A stretch of 64,000 nt of DNA, taken from the NCBI RefSeq assembly GCF_020524165.1, contig NZ_JAIVKU010000002.1, positions 287,208 through 351,207 on the forward strand, written 5' to 3'. Below are positions 1-9,102 of this stretch, one piece after another. The notes under the pieces were generated by a model, which saw only the letters and a list, made by a program, of their open reading frames with translations, was not told the DNA's origin and searched no databases. The first letter of the stretch is position 1. Each line of letters begins with the position of its first letter. Position numbers and translations under genes: made by a program. The stretch is from Guptibacillus hwajinpoensis. Lineage in GTDB: Bacteria; Bacillota; Bacilli; Bacillales; Guptibacillaceae.

Positions 1-1
1 G

Positions 2-571
2 TATGAAGCGAGAGCTTTAATTGAAAGATTAACTTCAGTCCCTGTCTCTGTTCAATTAGCTTACGAGGTCGCGAAGAGCTGTCGTGATGTGCTCATAAAG
101 GATGGTGATCAAGCGGTCCAAGATCAGCAAAGAGGCTATTTGAGCGATGCATTCATCCGAGTCGTTGAAACGAATCTTTTATTAGGAGGAATGGTAGGAG
201 GACTCGGTGATCGCTATGGGCGAATTGCTGGAGCACATTCGATCCATAACGGGTTAACGCACATCGAGGAAACACATTCCTTTCTTCACGGTGAAAAGGT
301 TGCGTACGGTATTTTAGTCCAGCTTGTACTTGAAGGAGAGTGGACGGAAGTAAGAGGACTGTTTTCTTTCTATGAGCAAATTGGATTGCCGCTTTCATTA
401 GAGTCACTTGGTATTGCATCTGGAAGTGTGGAGAGTGTCGGTTTGGTTATTGCCGAATACGCAACGAAAGAAGGGGAGTCGATTCATTTTCCGACGACTT
501 CACCTGTTTTGAAAAGCGATGTCGTAGAAGCCATTCGCGGATTAGAAGCTTTGCAACTGACGTTAGCCTGA
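2..571 (+). CDS. Glycerol dehydrogenase-like (iron/zinc alcohol dehydrogenase family), 3' part
   Basis: The reading frame is open from the first bases of the window, so the N-terminal NAD-binding half lies upstream and only about 189 residues are seen. The visible part is the helical metal-binding domain of the GldA group. The motifs GAHSIHNGL and FLHGEKVAYG carry the two histidines that, with an upstream Asp, bind the metal in glycerol dehydrogenases, and they lie the usual 17 residues apart. The family oxidises glycerol or related polyols with NAD; the real substrate cannot be read from this fragment. The gene converges with two tiny ORFs on the other strand. Confidence 0.8.
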   Translation, partial: YEARALIERLTSVPVSVQLAYEVAKSCRDVLIKDGDQAVQDQQRGYLSDAFIRVVETNLLLGGMVGGLGDRYGRIAGAHSIHNGLTHIEETHSFLHGEKVAYGILVQLVLEGEWTEVRGLFSFYEQIGLPLSLESLGIASGSVESVGLVIAEYATKEGESIHFPTTSPVLKSDVVEAIRGLEALQLTLA

Positions 572-591
572 GTAGGAGCTCTTTAAAATCC

Positions 592-632
592 AGAAAAAAG
601 TCCCCTGGCTGTTTACGCTCAACATCCAGGGG
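592..632 (-). terminator. Rho-independent terminator of the two small minus-strand ORFs
   Basis: On the minus strand the stem CCCCTGG / CCAGGGG is followed by ACTTTTTTC. It lies directly after the stop codon of the 39-residue ORF, which supports real transcription of that ORF pair. On the plus strand there is no T-run after the stem. Confidence 0.7.
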
Positions 633-633
633 A

Positions 634-753
634 TTAGCTATAGTATAAAGGATTTGCGAGAAGATCAAGGTGGCGGTTATGGTGGTCACGTAAGTGCTGT
701 TGCTCATGTGCATTCGTCTTAAAAACATTCTTGATAAGCAATAAGATCGTCAT
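634..753 (-). CDS. Small ORF, 39 residues, unknown function
   Basis: The ATG is preceded by AAGGAGGAG at good spacing, and the ORF ends right before a factor-independent terminator. The peptide begins MTILLLIKNVF and continues with a polar, histidine-rich stretch. I do not recognise it with confidence. Its size and hydrophobic start followed by a charged tail are loosely like Bacillus YrzI-type small proteins, which is only an impression. It lies 28 bases downstream of another tiny ORF with an equally strong ribosome site, suggesting a two-peptide unit. Confidence 0.45.
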   Translation of the reverse strand: MTILLLIKNVFKTNAHEQQHLRDHHNRHLDLLANPLYYS

Positions 754-781
754 GGAAACTCCTCCTTAGTTGGTTTAAGTT

Positions 782-829
782 CTAGCGTCGATTAATGATT
801 TCTTGTTCGAGCACGTAAATGTTTTCCAT
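782..829 (-). CDS. Tiny ORF, 15 residues, with an ideal ribosome binding site
   Basis: The peptide MENIYVLEQEIINRR starts 8 bases after GGAGGTGATC, which is fully complementary to the 3' end of Bacillus 16S rRNA. Such a long match is rare and argues for translation, either of a functional micropeptide or as a leader that controls the next ORF. It lies upstream of the 39-residue ORF on the same strand and they share a terminator. No family is recognised. Confidence 0.4.
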   Translation of the reverse strand: MENIYVLEQEIINRR

Positions 830-989
830 GGTGATCACCTCCTCCGTTTCTTTTGTTACTTTCATTCTACGCCGCAGCGAAACGAAATAAACCGGCCAGC
901 AGTTCGGTTTTCATCTCCTCCTTAAGAAGGAGATTTTCTAAGCCTTCTCCCCATTCGACAAATAACGGGTAGTGACAGGCACTATTCGC

Positions 990-1018
990 TTGACAGTACC
1001 ACAATATGGTAGTATTTT
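990..1018 (+). promoter_or_regulatory. Promoter with palindromic spacer upstream of the symporter
   Basis: TTGACA at 990-995 and TATTTT at 1013-1018 are separated by 17 bases. The spacer is filled by the near-palindrome TACCACAATATGGTA (997-1011), a plausible repressor site. The regulator is not identified; the site does not resemble the CymR box I know. Confidence 0.5.
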
Positions 1019-1090
1019 AGATTAATGCCGACTAAACTTATAAGGATTATGTAGTTTGTCTGAGAAATTAAATTTAAGGGGGATTAGAGT

Positions 1091-2485
1091 ATGGATACAT
1101 TTTTAGTTATTGTGAATATTGCCATTTTACTTATTCTTATTGGTGTTCTCATTAAGATGCAGCAGAAGCATGTGTCTTTCAGTAAACGGGTTTTTGCCGG
1201 ATTAGGTTTCGGTGTAGCCCTTGGGGTTTACTTACAAATTGCGTTTGGGGCTAGTTCGGAGATTGTAAGTCAAACATCCGATTGGTATAGCATTGTAGGT
1301 AGCGGATATGTTCGCTTGCTCATGATGATTGTTATTCCACTTGTGATGGTTTCCATTATCCAATCCATTACAAACCTTGAGAAAACATCAGAGCTTGGCA
1401 AGATGTCAGGTTGGATCATTGGCATTCTGGTCTCAACTGCAATGGTCGCCGCGATTGTTGGCGTTGGAAGCTCGCTTATATTTGATTTAAATGCCGAGCA
1501 AATCGAAGCGGGGCAGGCGGAGCAGGACCGAGGAAGCTATCTTGAAGAAACCCTTGGTAGCGTAAAAGATATGAGTACGCCGGATAAGATTCTTGCTTTT
1601 ATCCCAGCGAATCCGTTTGAAGATATGACCGGGGCTCGTCCAACTTCTACGATTGCAGTCGTTATTTTCTCCGCAATTGTTGGGATTGCGGCACTGGGAG
1701 TTCGACGGAAAAATCCAGAACAGGCAGCTGTTTTTACGAAGGGTGTTAATGCCGTTTATGCCATCGTCATGCGCATTGTTACGCTTGTTCTTCGCCTAAC
1801 GCCTTTTGGAATTATGGGCTTAATGGCAACGACAGTGGCTCAGACGAATGTAGGTGGCATTCTTGAGCTTGGGAAATTTGTTCTCGCCTCTTATCTCGCA
1901 CTACTCGTCATGTTTATCATTCATTTGATTCTCATTGCAACGGGTGGACTAAATCCACTCACCTATTTGAAGAAGGTATTGCCTGTTCTTACATTTGCTT
2001 TTACTTCACGCTCAAGTGCTGGAACAATTCCATTGAATATTTCTGCACAGAAAAATAGCCTTGGTGTTGATGAAGGAACAGCGAACATGTCTGCTTCGTT
2101 TGGCGCTACGATTGGTCAGAACGGATGTGCAGGGATCTATCCTGCGATGCTCGCGGTTATGATCGCCCCAACAGTTGGTATCGATCCACTAAGTCCAGGA
2201 TTTTTAATTCAGCTTGTGCTAATCGTAGGGATTAGTTCATTTGGCGTAGCAGGTGTTGGCGGTGGCGCCACGTTTGCAGCCTTAATAGTGCTTTCTTCAA
2301 TGAACTTACCTGTTTATTTAGCAGGACTTCTGATTTCAGTTGAGCCGCTTATCGATATGGGACGTACAGCGCTTAACGTAAACGGTGCGATGACATCAGG
2401 TACGCTCACGTCTCGTATTCTTGGTAAGTTTAATCATGAGAAGTTTAACGACTCGAAAGCAATTGAAAAAGATATTGCCGTATAA
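1091..2485 (+). CDS. tcyP: TcyP-type L-cystine/cation symporter (dicarboxylate-amino acid:cation symporter family)
   Basis: The 464-residue protein has the length of Bacillus TcyP (463). It has the family's N-terminal helices and two re-entrant loops, seen as TSRSSAGTIPLN (about residues 302-313) and the glycine-rich GISSFGVAGVGGG (about 378-390). The TCYP/YdjN branch imports cystine with cations; general members carry dicarboxylates or glutamate. The GGGGATTAG Shine-Dalgarno precedes the ATG. The gene stands alone between its own promoter and a strong terminator. Substrate assignment rests on overall similarity and length. Confidence 0.85.
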   Translation: MDTFLVIVNIAILLILIGVLIKMQQKHVSFSKRVFAGLGFGVALGVYLQIAFGASSEIVSQTSDWYSIVGSGYVRLLMMIVIPLVMVSIIQSITNLEKTSELGKMSGWIIGILVSTAMVAAIVGVGSSLIFDLNAEQIEAGQAEQDRGSYLEETLGSVKDMSTPDKILAFIPANPFEDMTGARPTSTIAVVIFSAIVGIAALGVRRKNPEQAAVFTKGVNAVYAIVMRIVTLVLRLTPFGIMGLMATTVAQTNVGGILELGKFVLASYLALLVMFIIHLILIATGGLNPLTYLKKVLPVLTFAFTSRSSAGTIPLNISAQKNSLGVDEGTANMSASFGATIGQNGCAGIYPAMLAVMIAPTVGIDPLSPGFLIQLVLIVGISSFGVAGVGGGATFAALIVLSSMNLPVYLAGLLISVEPLIDMGRTALNVNGAMTSGTLTSRILGKFNHEKFNDSKAIEKDIAV

Positions 2486-2494
2486 GGAAAGAGG

Positions 2495-2527
2495 AATCCC
2501 GCTCCGATTAGGAAGCGGGATTTTTTT
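2495..2527 (+). terminator. Rho-independent terminator after the symporter gene
   Basis: The stem AATCCCGCT / AGCGGGATT with a 10-base loop is followed by a run of seven T. Confidence 0.9.
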
Positions 2528-2675
2528 GATTCCGGGGCTCTGTGCTTCGTAAAAATAGCTAATGCGTATCCCTCATAATATACGTGAATGATTTATTCCC
2601 AAACTGTAAAAATGAAGGAAGTGAGACAGCCACCGTCGAAAAGAAAAAGGGTATAAATGGTCAGGGGGGAAGCGA

Positions 2676-3176
2676 ATGTATTGGTTCAGGCTGATTGTTT
2701 TAAGTCTAGTAATCATCGTGACTGCTTCTTGTTCATCGCAGGCTACAACGGTTCAACATGAGACAACTGATACACTTCATCTTGTTCCAGAAGGGTTTGA
2801 AGGGAAATTAATTGTGATTTATAACGTAGAAGGCGCTCCAAAGTTGAAAAAAGAAAAAGGATTTACGGTGATTCCCTACGATCAAGATGGGACGTACTTA
2901 ACGTCAACGGAAGATATGGAGTATGGAGCGGTGACGGATGAGTTTTATTACGTTGATCAAAAAGATAAGCGTACCCCCATTGAGACAAAGTGCACGTACC
3001 TTTTCCCAAATAGCGGCATTACAATAGCGGATCGCCGCTTACTTTATAATGCTTTTTACTTAACACAGTCACACTGCAACAACGATTTCCACGGAAAGGG
3101 TCCTGAAAATGCGGACAACCGCAACATTACAGGCAGTGTGGAAGAGAAGCTTAAGAAAGAAGGATTATTGGAATAG
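2676..3176 (+). CDS. Putative lipoprotein, DUF6843-like
   Basis: The 166-residue protein starts with a signal sequence and the lipobox VTASC, giving lipidation at about Cys19. The exported part contains LIVIYNVEGAP and a second half with YYVDQKDKRTPIE and several cysteines. It resembles small Bacillus lipoproteins that I recall as DUF6843; the function is unknown. GGGGGGAAGCGA upstream gives a strong ribosome site. It converges with the phosphatase gene and shares a bidirectional terminator with it. Confidence 0.65.
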   Translation: MYWFRLIVLSLVIIVTASCSSQATTVQHETTDTLHLVPEGFEGKLIVIYNVEGAPKLKKEKGFTVIPYDQDGTYLTSTEDMEYGAVTDEFYYVDQKDKRTPIETKCTYLFPNSGITIADRRLLYNAFYLTQSHCNNDFHGKGPENADNRNITGSVEEKLKKEGLLE

Positions 3177-3183
3177 GCGATAA

Positions 3184-3221
3184 ACAAACTAAAACGACGA
3201 CTTGCCGTCGTTTTAGTTTGT
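3184..3221. terminator. Bidirectional terminator between convergent genes
   Basis: A 16-bp perfect stem (ACAAACTAAAACGACG and its complement) with a six-base loop has A-rich and T-rich flanks, so it can end transcription both ways. The stop codon of the minus-strand phosphatase gene lies inside the stem. Confidence 0.85.
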
Positions 3222-3779
3222 TCTTTTCCATATTCTCTCGACATTTAGCAAGGTTTCTCCTTCAAAAGTCAGACAATAAACGTCAGGCATATCAAGACTA
3301 CGCCAGAAAGTGACATCATACTGCTGATCAAAATGGCTCATGATTAAAGCCATTAAATTCCCATGCGTTGCAATGGCGATGCTTTTTCCTTGATATGCGT
3401 TGAGGATTTCCTTCAGTGCGTCGATGCCCCGGAAGCGCGCTTCTTTATTAGATTCACCGCCTGGATGAGCGAATGTTTCATCACGCCACACGGCTTCAAT
3501 GGCTACATGAAAATGTTCAACCGGTTTTCCAGCAAGCGTTCTTTCTTTAAATGCCTCAATGATCCGGATTTTTTCATTGTGATGTTGAGCGATGCCTTCT
3601 ACTGTTTGAATCGCTCGCTTGTAGGGGCTAGATAGGATGACGTCAACATGTCTTTCCATCATCTGTTGCGTTAACAACTTCACATCGCTTTGGCCAGCGT
3701 CGGATAGCTCCCGCCCGTATTCATCTGGTGAATAAGTCGAGTGCGCATGGCGAACGAGATAGATTTTCGTTTGCTTCAT
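3213..3779 (-). CDS. Histidine phosphatase (phosphoglycerate mutase-like) family protein
   Basis: The 188-residue protein has the family signature LVRHAHST at residues 8-15, which holds the phospho-accepting histidine and catalytic arginine. SSPYKRAIQT supplies the second arginine, and ATHGN near residue 140 the second histidine. These enzymes dephosphorylate small phosphoesters; the substrate here is not predictable. The gene follows the LuxR-type regulator in reverse order on the same strand (it is upstream of it), separated by a palindromic repeat. Confidence 0.85.
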   Translation of the reverse strand: MKQTKIYLVRHAHSTYSPDEYGRELSDAGQSDVKLLTQQMMERHVDVILSSPYKRAIQTVEGIAQHHNEKIRIIEAFKERTLAGKPVEHFHVAIEAVWRDETFAHPGGESNKEARFRGIDALKEILNAYQGKSIAIATHGNLMALIMSHFDQQYDVTFWRSLDMPDVYCLTFEGETLLNVERIWKRTN

Positions 3780-3802
3780 AGCTTCACCTCTTTAAAGTGG
3801 CG

Positions 3803-3826
3803 GGGGTCAGGTACGTACCTGACCCC
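3803..3826. repeat. REP-like palindrome, copy 1 (simple form)
   Basis: A 24-bp perfect palindrome of the form GGGGTCAGG-N6-CCTGACCCC with centre TACGTA. It lies two bases from the stop codon of the LuxR-type gene. The same element recurs seven more times in the window. Confidence 0.9.
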
Positions 3827-3828
3827 TG

Positions 3829-5805
3829 TTATTTTCTCTCAAGCATAACACGTGTAAGCTGAGTACGATTTTTTACTCCGGTTTTCTCATAAATACGACT
3901 CAGATGTTTTTTAATGGTTACTTCACTTAAAGAAAGCGATTGGGCTAACTTAGCGTTTGAGTAACCTTGAATAACAAGTGAAACAACCTCCTGTTCGCGT
4001 GCAGTGAATTGATAGGGATGTTGAGGTGTCTCAGATAGATTTACGCCAAGGGCACTTGCGAATGTTTCAAGATAGTGAGAAAGACGAGCATTTCGTAAAT
4101 CAAGCTCATAGGTTTTAGAAGGTCGATCAGGACCATAGTCAAAATGCATCGCTTCCGGTATTTCATGAAACCGAAACTGTTCTAACAAATCTTGATAGAA
4201 AGGAATGGGTGTTGAAGCAACAAGAATCCCTTCGGTTAGTACAAGAGGAAGAAGATGGTAAAGGAGAGCTTTTCGATCTTCCATCTGTTTTGGGCTTTTC
4301 ACGCCAAGGTATCGAATCACCCAGCCGGATGGCGCCTCTTTAGAAAGAATGCGCTTCTCTTCAGCGAGGGAGATCCTCTTGAAATAACTTCTGGTTACGG
4401 GACTGCTTTGCAATTTTCTAAGCGTGTTTGACTGAATCGGAAGCAGGAAAGCCATTCCCCTCACACTTCCATCTCTTTGTCGTAGCAACTTCACATGGTG
4501 AACTCCCACAGACTCAATCATTTCTTTTGTCATAAAAGAAGAATCCTGTTTTTTGTGGTTTTTAGAAATAAAGGACTTGAACGTCTCTCCACTTTGATCA
4601 TCCACAAACGCAGTCGGCAGATCTTCACTGACAAGAGCGTTCTCTTCTATATATGGAAGGATCTCATTCCAATCATCCTGACTTGCTGAAGTCATCGTGT
4701 ATGTGGATAACGTTTCATGATCAAATAACGCAGCTCGCATCATAGGTTCTCCTAGCAGATAGAAAAATTCGCTAATTTCAGTAGAATCCGCTATTCGGTC
4801 ATGGTCGAAAAAGGAACGACAATAGAGCAAAGCGCGCTTCCAGAGCTGATGATAATAAGATGGCTTCCTTCTTCTCAGGTCATCTCGCATCGCGCGTTGG
4901 AAAAGCGTATTTAACTGCCAGCCGGATTCAGTTTCTTCAAAAAAGGAAAGGGAGACGAGAGCTTCGAAATCTTTTCGCGGTACGATTCGATCAAGCATAA
5001 CTTCAAGTTTTTCCTGTTGGATGTAGCGCCCAATAGAGGCTACTTCTATGTAAGGAATGAGGTGATCATCTTTAAGTTCACTAAGCCATTCCTTTACAAC
5101 GGTGCGATAAATTTTTTGCTCATCTTCTCTATTCCATTCTTGCGTTTCGTTTAACTTCTGCACGCATAGTGATAGCGCATAAGGGTTACCACTTGAAAAT
5201 TCCCAGGCTAGCTTTGTTAGTTCGGGCTTAAGCGTTTGAAAAGCAGAATCAAACTGGCCCATGCTGAATCCTTTTAATTCAATCGATGTGATAAAAGGGT
5301 ACCAGATAGATGCTCTCCAAGAAGCATTTAGCTGCTTGCGTCCGCAGAAAATGAGGATGCTCGAAGAAGGTAAGGATGGAAGAAAAGATTGCCTAAACCA
5401 TTCATCTAACTTTTCGAATCGTTCGTATGAATCAATCGCAATCACAAAACGAATGCCCTGTTTTTCTAGATGTTGAATATGCATGTGAATCGCTTCTAGT
5501 GGTGATATGTATAAATTTGAAGCGCCCATCTGATCAAGCAATAGTTGAAGAAAAGCGGCTGGTTCGGCCTTTGAATATTGCGCATTGAGAAGGTAGAAAA
5601 CGACGCCGCGATCCGTCGCTTCTTTTTGATAGTGGGTCATTAACTCGCTTTTCCCTGTACCAGGTTGGCCATAAACTGACAGAATGCCGCTTCCACTTTG
5701 ATCTAGTAAATGAGAGAAGGTAGCTAATTCTCTTTCTCTCGTAATATTAAATGGAAAAGCCTTCATCTGACTTTGATCATGATTGGGGTTATCTGGAAGG
5801 ATCAT
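3829..5805 (-). CDS. Large ATPase-LuxR transcriptional regulator with a GNAT-like middle part
   Basis: The protein is about 658 residues from the ATG at 5805. A GTG at 5814 is in frame, but the GGAG motif suits the ATG better. The N-terminal part is an AAA/NTPase with Walker A GQPGTGKS near residue 45 and a Walker B-like FVIAIDSYERF. The C-terminus is a LuxR helix-turn-helix, starting FTAREQEVVSLVIQGYSN and including the recognition helix SEVTIKKHLSRIYEKTG. Between them, WVIRYLGV and the following 80 residues look like a degenerate acetyltransferase fold; this is my inference. Such proteins bind ATP and a ligand to activate transcription. Target genes are not evident. Confidence 0.75.
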   Translation of the reverse strand: MILPDNPNHDQSQMKAFPFNITRERELATFSHLLDQSGSGILSVYGQPGTGKSELMTHYQKEATDRGVVFYLLNAQYSKAEPAAFLQLLLDQMGASNLYISPLEAIHMHIQHLEKQGIRFVIAIDSYERFEKLDEWFRQSFLPSLPSSSILIFCGRKQLNASWRASIWYPFITSIELKGFSMGQFDSAFQTLKPELTKLAWEFSSGNPYALSLCVQKLNETQEWNREDEQKIYRTVVKEWLSELKDDHLIPYIEVASIGRYIQQEKLEVMLDRIVPRKDFEALVSLSFFEETESGWQLNTLFQRAMRDDLRRRKPSYYHQLWKRALLYCRSFFDHDRIADSTEISEFFYLLGEPMMRAALFDHETLSTYTMTSASQDDWNEILPYIEENALVSEDLPTAFVDDQSGETFKSFISKNHKKQDSSFMTKEMIESVGVHHVKLLRQRDGSVRGMAFLLPIQSNTLRKLQSSPVTRSYFKRISLAEEKRILSKEAPSGWVIRYLGVKSPKQMEDRKALLYHLLPLVLTEGILVASTPIPFYQDLLEQFRFHEIPEAMHFDYGPDRPSKTYELDLRNARLSHYLETFASALGVNLSETPQHPYQFTAREQEVVSLVIQGYSNAKLAQSLSLSEVTIKKHLSRIYEKTGVKNRTQLTRVMLERK

Positions 5806-5943
5806 CCGTATCACACTCCGCTATAAAAGATTACTCGAAATTTGTCTAAGTAGTATACTTTCGTATACTACCCTTAAATTCCTGCTTTTGATAAAATAAA
5901 TTAATAAAATATTCTGAATATAAATGGTGAAGGAGGTATTGTA

Positions 5944-6321
5944 GTGGAGGCAGGAAATAATCCCGAAAAAATGACGCCAACCCCACGAAAAACGTCGAGC
6001 GGGTTGGAGGAAAACGTCGCAGGACTGTTGGCCTATGTACTGGGATTTGTGACGGGCATTATCTTTTTGTTAATTGAAAAAGAAAACAAGTTTGTTCGTT
6101 TTCATGCGATGCAGTCAATTGTGGTTTTCGGAGCTTTCTTCATTGCAAGTCTTGTATTAAATGTTATACCTGTGATTGGTACGATTGTTTCTGTTCTGAT
6201 TCTACCTCCTCTTAGCTTAATTGTTTGGATTGTATTAATGGTAAAAGCGTATCAGGGAAATCGGTATAAGCTTCCCGTTGCTGGTGATTTTTCGGAAAAG
6301 CAGCTAGCAAAGATGAAATAA
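5944..6321 (+). CDS. DUF4870 (Tic20-like) small membrane protein
   Basis: The GTG start is preceded by AAGGAGG. The 125-residue protein has a polar N-terminus, then LLAYVLGFVTGIIFLLIE, a cytosolic loop with KFVRFHAMQS, and two more membrane segments, the usual three-helix pattern of DUF4870. The signature FVRFHAMQ is typical of this family. Function is unknown. It is a single-gene unit with a strong terminator, divergent from the LuxR-type gene. Confidence 0.8.
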   Translation: MEAGNNPEKMTPTPRKTSSGLEENVAGLLAYVLGFVTGIIFLLIEKENKFVRFHAMQSIVVFGAFFIASLVLNVIPVIGTIVSVLILPPLSLIVWIVLMVKAYQGNRYKLPVAGDFSEKQLAKMK

Positions 6322-6322
6322 A

Positions 6323-6356
6323 AAAAGTCGCGTTTCTTTAAAGAAACGCGACTTTT
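6323..6356. terminator. Bidirectional terminator
   Basis: A 34-bp perfect palindrome with arms AAAAGTCGCGTTTCTTT and complement. The A and T flanks can serve both the DUF4870 gene and galU, which converge here. Confidence 0.9.
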
Positions 6357-6383
6357 AAATGGAGCAGAGCTTAAATCGCATGC

Positions 6384-7274
6384 CTATTTTTTTGTGGTTA
6401 ACTCTTGATCAACAACTTGTTTCAAGTAGTTCATCACATCTTTTTGAAGATCTGGACGTGTTAAAGCAAAATCAACCGTTGCTTTAATGAATCCAAATTT
6501 ATCGCCAACATCATAACGATGACCCTCAAATTCATGAGCAAACACAGCTTGCTGTTCATTTAGTACTTTAATCGCATCCGTAAGCTGGATTTCGCCACCT
6601 GCACCTTTAGGAAGGTTTTCAAGAATGGAGAAAATTTCAGGAGTTAAAATATAGCGTCCTAAAATGGCGTAGTTCGACGGTGCTTCTTCAAGGGAAGGTT
6701 TCTCCACGAGAGATTTAATTGGAATTATGCCATTGTCGATTTGTTCTCCTTTTGGGGCAATGATTCCGTATTTTGATACGGCATCGTCCGCTACTTGTTG
6801 AACACCAACAATCGACGTACGGTAGCGATTGTAGCTGTCCATAAGCTGGCCGATACATGGCTGCTCGGATTTCACAATGTCATCTCCAAGAAGAACAGCG
6901 AAAGGTTCGTTGCCAATAAAGCGGCTTGCACAATTAATCGCATGTCCAAGACCCTTAGGTTCTTTTTGACGGATGTAATGAATGTTAGCTAAATTAGAAA
7001 TTTGCTGAACTTCTTTTAACATCTTATCTTTTTGCTTCTTAATCAGCGTTTCTTCAAGCTCATAAGATTTATCAAAATGATCTTCAATCGCGCGCTTTCC
7101 GCGACCGCTAACAATAATAATATCTTCAATGCCAGCAGCAACAGCTTCTTCGACAATATATTGAATCGTTGGCTTGTCCACGATCGGTAACATTTCTTTT
7201 GGCTGTGCCTTAGTTGCCGGTAAGAACCTTGTTCCAAGACCAGCGGCAGGTATAATGGCCTTTCTTACTCTCAT
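6384..7274 (-). CDS. galU: UTP-glucose-1-phosphate uridylyltransferase
   Basis: The 296-residue protein matches GtaB/GalU in length. The nucleotide-binding loop is [19 protein letters not shown] (about residues 10-28), and VEKPS and [10 protein letters not shown] are the conserved sugar-phosphate motifs. It makes UDP-glucose for glycosyl transfer and, with GalE, UDP-galactose. It sits opposite the surface-polymer cluster and is not in operon with it. GGGAGG precedes the ATG. It also links to the galactose pathway later in the window, since GalT-type metabolism needs UDP-sugars. Confidence 0.95.
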   Translation of the reverse strand: MRVRKAIIPAAGLGTRFLPATKAQPKEMLPIVDKPTIQYIVEEAVAAGIEDIIIVSGRGKRAIEDHFDKSYELEETLIKKQKDKMLKEVQQISNLANIHYIRQKEPKGLGHAINCASRFIGNEPFAVLLGDDIVKSEQPCIGQLMDSYNRYRTSIVGVQQVADDAVSKYGIIAPKGEQIDNGIIPIKSLVEKPSLEEAPSNYAILGRYILTPEIFSILENLPKGAGGEIQLTDAIKVLNEQQAVFAHEFEGHRYDVGDKFGFIKATVDFALTRPDLQKDVMNYLKQVVDQELTTKK

Positions 7275-8046
7275 GTTGAATCCTCCCAGTAACTAATTGA
7301 TTTCGATCTACAAATAAGTGCTTACTAATATTAACATATTTCCCGACTTTTTTCCTGATTTTTCACAAAGACGTATAATGCTTTTAGCACTACGTATGAA
7401 GCGGAATTGCTTCTCATTCTAATGAAAAAATCCCGCTATACCAGATTTTTCGACACCAGAAGTCGGTATCCTTCTCGATTTTTCAATGTTATGATAAAAC
7501 CTCATAGCCATCGTGCATCGTGCTTAGATTTTTTTCCATTCATATACCTTTTCATTGTTTTATTTATGTGATGAAGGGTAAAGGAACGATAACTATCTAT
7601 TCGTTTATTGAGGGCTGGGCGGTATATATCAATCCAATGGTTCGGTGCTTCAAATGATCCTATACCCATTGTAAGCAAAAAAGATGTGTTCCTTTTTTTA
7701 CCTGAGGCGAACTATTAAACTCTTTATAGAATAGCCATTTATTACAAGCCATTCGAAGGCCACAATCTTGATCAATATGACGAAGCATGTCATATGGTGT
7801 GATTATGCATTGACAGGTATTCCAATGCACGGCTCTATTAAACTGCAAGTTGCTGCTTTTTAGGGTGAAAGGTAAACGCATGTTGTTCACACAATTGAAA
7901 GAAAATATTCTGGTTTTCCCTTATTTTTACAATGATTATTTAGTCGAATTCATGTATACTTAAGTATTAGATTGAAAAGGTTTATTTAAAAATAGTCTCA
8001 TAGAGAGAAATAGAGATAAGGCGAAGTTGTGAAGGGATGAAAAGAA
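7275..8046. other. AT-rich divergent intergenic region, no supported gene
   Basis: This 770-base gap separates galU from the glycosyltransferase gene. It should hold the promoters of both. A possible -10 TATACT lies near 7954-7960 for the plus-strand cluster. A 76-codon minus-strand ORF (7660-7890) has no Shine-Dalgarno sequence and I do not support it. I see no clear tRNA, riboswitch or terminator here. Confidence 0.5.
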
Positions 8047-9102
8047 ATGAAAGAACTGTTCTTTTCCGTGCTTCTCGTCGTGAAGAATGAAGAGAGGTAT
8101 ATACGAAAGTTGCTTGAAGGTGTCTTGCAACAGGAGTTTCCTCAACATTCATATGAAATTCTAGTAGTTGATGGAATGTCATCCGATCGAACGAAAGATA
8201 TTATAGAAGATGTTAGTTTAAAGAATCCGGGAAGAATCCGATTGTTTGAAAATCCAAAAGAAACCCTACCTACGGGATGGAATCTAGCCATCCAGAATGC
8301 AAAAGGGAAGTACATTTTGAGGGTAGACGGTCATACGATGATCCCGAAAGGTTTCCTAACAGGGTATTATGACTTAATTCAGCGCCAGCCTGATATGGAC
8401 TGCGTTGGAGGCGTTATTCGAACGGAAGGAAAAGGATTTTGGGGAACGATTAATGCGTACGTATACTCACATCCCATGGGAGTGGGGAATTCGATGTTCC
8501 GCATTACAAAAAGCTCCAGCAAATGGGAAGGACTTGTAGACACTGTTCCTTACGGCGCTTACAAGCGTGAAGTATTCCAAAAAGCTGGATTGTTCAACGA
8601 AAACTTAAGAAGAAGCGAAGATATAGAATTTCACGCGAGGGTTAGAAATCAAGGCGGAAAGTTTTATTTATCGAGTGATATAGCTTCCACATATTTTGCT
8701 AGGGATAGCGTAAAAACGTTTGTTCAAAAGTCTTACGCTGACGGCAAGTGGGGTATTATTGCTTCTAGAAGTACAAAAGGCGTGATGAGGTTTCGACAGC
8801 TTGCTCCCTTAATGGCATTTCTAACTGGGACAGGCCTTGGAATTGGTGCGTTATTTAATGATGCCTTTTTAATAGGCTTACTATCGCTAGTTGCTATTTA
8901 TCTGATGATGATCGGTGTTTCTTCACTAGGCGTTATCAACCAACATGGTTTCCGTGCATACTTTCCAACAGTGATGCAGTTCTTCCTCCTCCACTTTTCG
9001 CGAGGACTTGGATTAGTAGGCGGATACTTTAGCAAACAATACTGGAAGGTGAAGACCGGTCATGAAAAATGGGCAAGAATTACTACCGACCACATTTCTT
9101 GA
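8047..9102 (+). CDS. Glycosyltransferase family 2, ExoA-like, membrane anchored
   Basis: The 351-residue protein has a GT-A domain beginning SVLLVVKNEERYI. Nucleotide-sugar motifs are ILVVDGMSSDRT and LRVDGHTMIP, and the acceptor-site motif is RRSEDIEFHAR. Three hydrophobic segments lie after residue 240. This is the layout of the succinoglycan ExoA group, which transfer a sugar to a lipid-linked acceptor at the inner membrane face. It opens the surface-polymer cluster and its 3' end overlaps the next gene by 41 bases, implying coupled translation. The sugar donor cannot be read from sequence. Confidence 0.8.
   Translation: MKELFFSVLLVVKNEERYIRKLLEGVLQQEFPQHSYEILVVDGMSSDRTKDIIEDVSLKNPGRIRLFENPKETLPTGWNLAIQNAKGKYILRVDGHTMIPKGFLTGYYDLIQRQPDMDCVGGVIRTEGKGFWGTINAYVYSHPMGVGNSMFRITKSSSKWEGLVDTVPYGAYKREVFQKAGLFNENLRRSEDIEFHARVRNQGGKFYLSSDIASTYFARDSVKTFVQKSYADGKWGIIASRSTKGVMRFRQLAPLMAFLTGTGLGIGALFNDAFLIGLLSLVAIYLMMIGVSSLGVINQHGFRAYFPTVMQFFLLHFSRGLGLVGGYFSKQYWKVKTGHEKWARITTDHIS

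Noticed and set aside
7660..7890. A 76-codon minus-strand ORF in the large gap between galU and the glycosyltransferase gene
   Set aside because: It has no Shine-Dalgarno sequence, an irregular composition and no recognisable domain. It is probably a chance frame.
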